A DNA stretch of 5,960 bases from Candidatus Falkowbacteria bacterium CG10_big_fil_rev_8_21_14_0_10_43_10 (GTDB lineage: Bacteria > Patescibacteriota > Patescibacteriia > Patescibacteriales > XYC2-FULL-47-12): the NCBI GenBank assembly GCA_002773655.1, contig PFAR01000028.1, forward strand, positions 1 to 5,960. The letters run 5' to 3'. The translations under genes and the position numbers were made by a program. The notes under the pieces were generated by a model that searched no databases, had not been told where the DNA came from, and saw nothing but the letters and a program-made list of their open reading frames with translations. Positions 5,053 through 5,960 of the stretch are shown in pieces (position 1 is the stretch's first letter; every line of letters starts with the position of its first letter).

Positions 5053-5960
5053 ATGTCTAAGCAGGACAGAAAGATGAACAAAAAGAACGCAAAAAAATTT
5101 GATCCGAGAAAGCAGCAGCATTTTGCCGCGCCTAAAAAACCGGCGGCGAAAAGCCGGCCGGCTTTTAAGCCTAAAAAAAACTTTAAAAACGCAGCCTTTG
5201 ATAATAGAAGAATGCCGGGTAAAAAACCGGCCGAAGGGGCGGGAATCAGAACCGGCCAAACAGTGAAATACAGTACGAGCGGCAGGAAACTCCAGCAGCA
5301 GGCGATCAGCAAAGTCCAAGAAATTACCAAGCCGGATGAAGCCAGTTTGATAAACCTTACCGCCAAAGGGCGTTCCCGGGGATTTTTAACGGAAACCGAG
5401 CTGCTTTACACCTTTTCCCATCTGGAAGATTACATTTATGATTTTGAAATTTTTTTGGAAGAGCTTAATAAAAATGGAATTCAGATTATTGAAGATTCCG
5501 AAAATTTTTTGAGCATTGATTCAGCGGACCAAAGCAAGCAGGAGACAAAGCTTAAGGAAATTGTTGATAATATCAACAGCAAAAAGAAATTTGATATTAC
5601 CGAATTTTCTTCCGATTCAATCCAGATGTATCTGCGGGAAATAGGGAAGGTTTCCCTGCTATCCAACGTCGAGGAGGTGGAGCTGGCCAAGCGCAAAGAA
5701 AAGGGCGATAAAGAGGCCTCTAACAGGCTGATCCAGGCGAACCTGCGCTTAGTGGTTTCTATCGCTAAAAAATTCGCCGGCGCTAAAGGATTAAGCTTGT
5801 TGGATTTAATCCAAGAGGGCAACATCGGGCTATTTAAGGCGGTGGAAAAGTTTGAGTACCGTAAGGGCTATAAGTTTTCCACTTACGCGACCTGGTGGGT
5901 CCGTCAGGCGATTACCCGGGCGATTGCCGACCAGTCGCGCACTATCCGTATCCCCGTCCA
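5053..5960 (+). CDS. rpoD: RNA polymerase primary sigma factor, 3' end cut off
   Basis: Binds core RNA polymerase and recognises -10/-35 housekeeping promoters. The frame stays open from 5053 to the window edge, giving 302 residues of the N-terminal part. Residues 1-80 form a low-complexity basic tail (25 Lys/Arg against 4 Asp/Glu) rich in Pro and Ala. Residues ~108-148 ([18 protein letters not shown] and onward) look like region 1.1, the autoinhibitory domain. [17 protein letters not shown] (188-204) is region 1.2. [17 protein letters not shown] (225-241) is 2.1, [21 protein letters not shown] (247-267) is 2.2, and [22 protein letters not shown] (273-294) covers 2.3-2.4, with the melting aromatics W281 and W282 and the -10 readers Q285 and T288 aligned to E. 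coli Q437 and T440. Regions 3 and 4 lie beyond the window. An in-frame TAA at 5047 makes the ATG at 5053 the earliest start; the ATG at 5074 is an alternative, with AGGA seven bases upstream. Confidence 0.96.
   Translation, partial: MSKQDRKMNKKNAKKFDPRKQQHFAAPKKPAAKSRPAFKPKKNFKNAAFDNRRMPGKKPAEGAGIRTGQTVKYSTSGRKLQQQAISKVQEITKPDEASLINLTAKGRSRGFLTETELLYTFSHLEDYIYDFEIFLEELNKNGIQIIEDSENFLSIDSADQSKQETKLKEIVDNINSKKKFDITEFSSDSIQMYLREIGKVSLLSNVEEVELAKRKEKGDKEASNRLIQANLRLVVSIAKKFAGAKGLSLLDLIQEGNIGLFKAVEKFEYRKGYKFSTYATWWVRQAITRAIADQSRTIRIPV
5149..5166 (+). repeat. Perfect 18-base palindrome in the 5' part of rpoD
   Basis: AAAAGCCGG (5149-5157) is followed directly by its reverse complement CCGGCTTTT (5158-5166). 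As RNA it would form a 7-bp hairpin with a GGCC loop, A's on the 5' side and four U's on the 3' side, reminiscent of a short intrinsic terminator or pause signal. It falls about 32 codons into rpoD, in the disordered basic tail, where protein sequence is little constrained. Its function is unknown. Confidence 0.5.

Noticed and set aside
5005..5825. Three long minus-strand open frames opposite the start of rpoD
   Set aside because: They lie entirely opposite a clear sigma-factor gene, overlap one another in different frames, and show no recognisable motifs. They reflect the Lys-rich codon composition of the + strand.

Overview
The window reads as a gene-dense, AT-leaning bacterial chromosome segment with every gene on the + strand. 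Gene lengths and motifs are normal for bacteria, and TGA acts as a stop codon (ORF1 and ddl both end on it). Shine-Dalgarno signals are almost absent, the primary sigma factor carries a long Lys/Arg-rich N-terminal tail, and the first gene is a small two-helix membrane protein of a style I associate with Patescibacteria (CPR, Parcubacteria-like lineages). That lineage call is an inference from overall character; no marker in the window proves it.

Layout. Bases 1-103 are an AT-rich leader with an extended -10 promoter. 104-604 encodes an unrecognised membrane protein, closed by an intrinsic terminator at 626-650. A tRNA-Arg with anticodon GCG (658-729) starts only seven bases after that hairpin. 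Next come ddl (D-alanine--D-alanine ligase, 777-1859) and alr (alanine racemase, 1856-2965), overlapping by four bases (ATGA). A 114-base gap (2966-3079) folds on paper into a compact three-helix structure, followed by dnaG (DNA primase, 3080-5008) and, 44 bases later, rpoD (primary sigma factor, from 5053, cut by the window edge in region 2.4).

How the genes work together. Alr makes D-alanine from L-alanine and Ddl joins two D-alanines into the dipeptide that caps peptidoglycan precursors, so this pair supplies consecutive steps. DnaG primes replication and RpoD directs housekeeping transcription; adjacency of dnaG and rpoD is the classic macromolecular-synthesis arrangement, here without rpsU in front. 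The whole ddl-alr-dnaG-rpoD run could be one transcript, since I see no clear terminator inside it.

The most interesting non-gene signals are a perfect 9-bp-stem palindrome embedded in frame in alr at a variable surface loop, the folded alr-dnaG intergenic element, further palindromes inside dnaG and rpoD at poorly conserved protein positions, and a tRNA-Arg(GCG) in place of the usual bacterial ACG anticodon. I see no CRISPR array, transposase, phage gene or defence system, and none of the protein genes looks like a new system.
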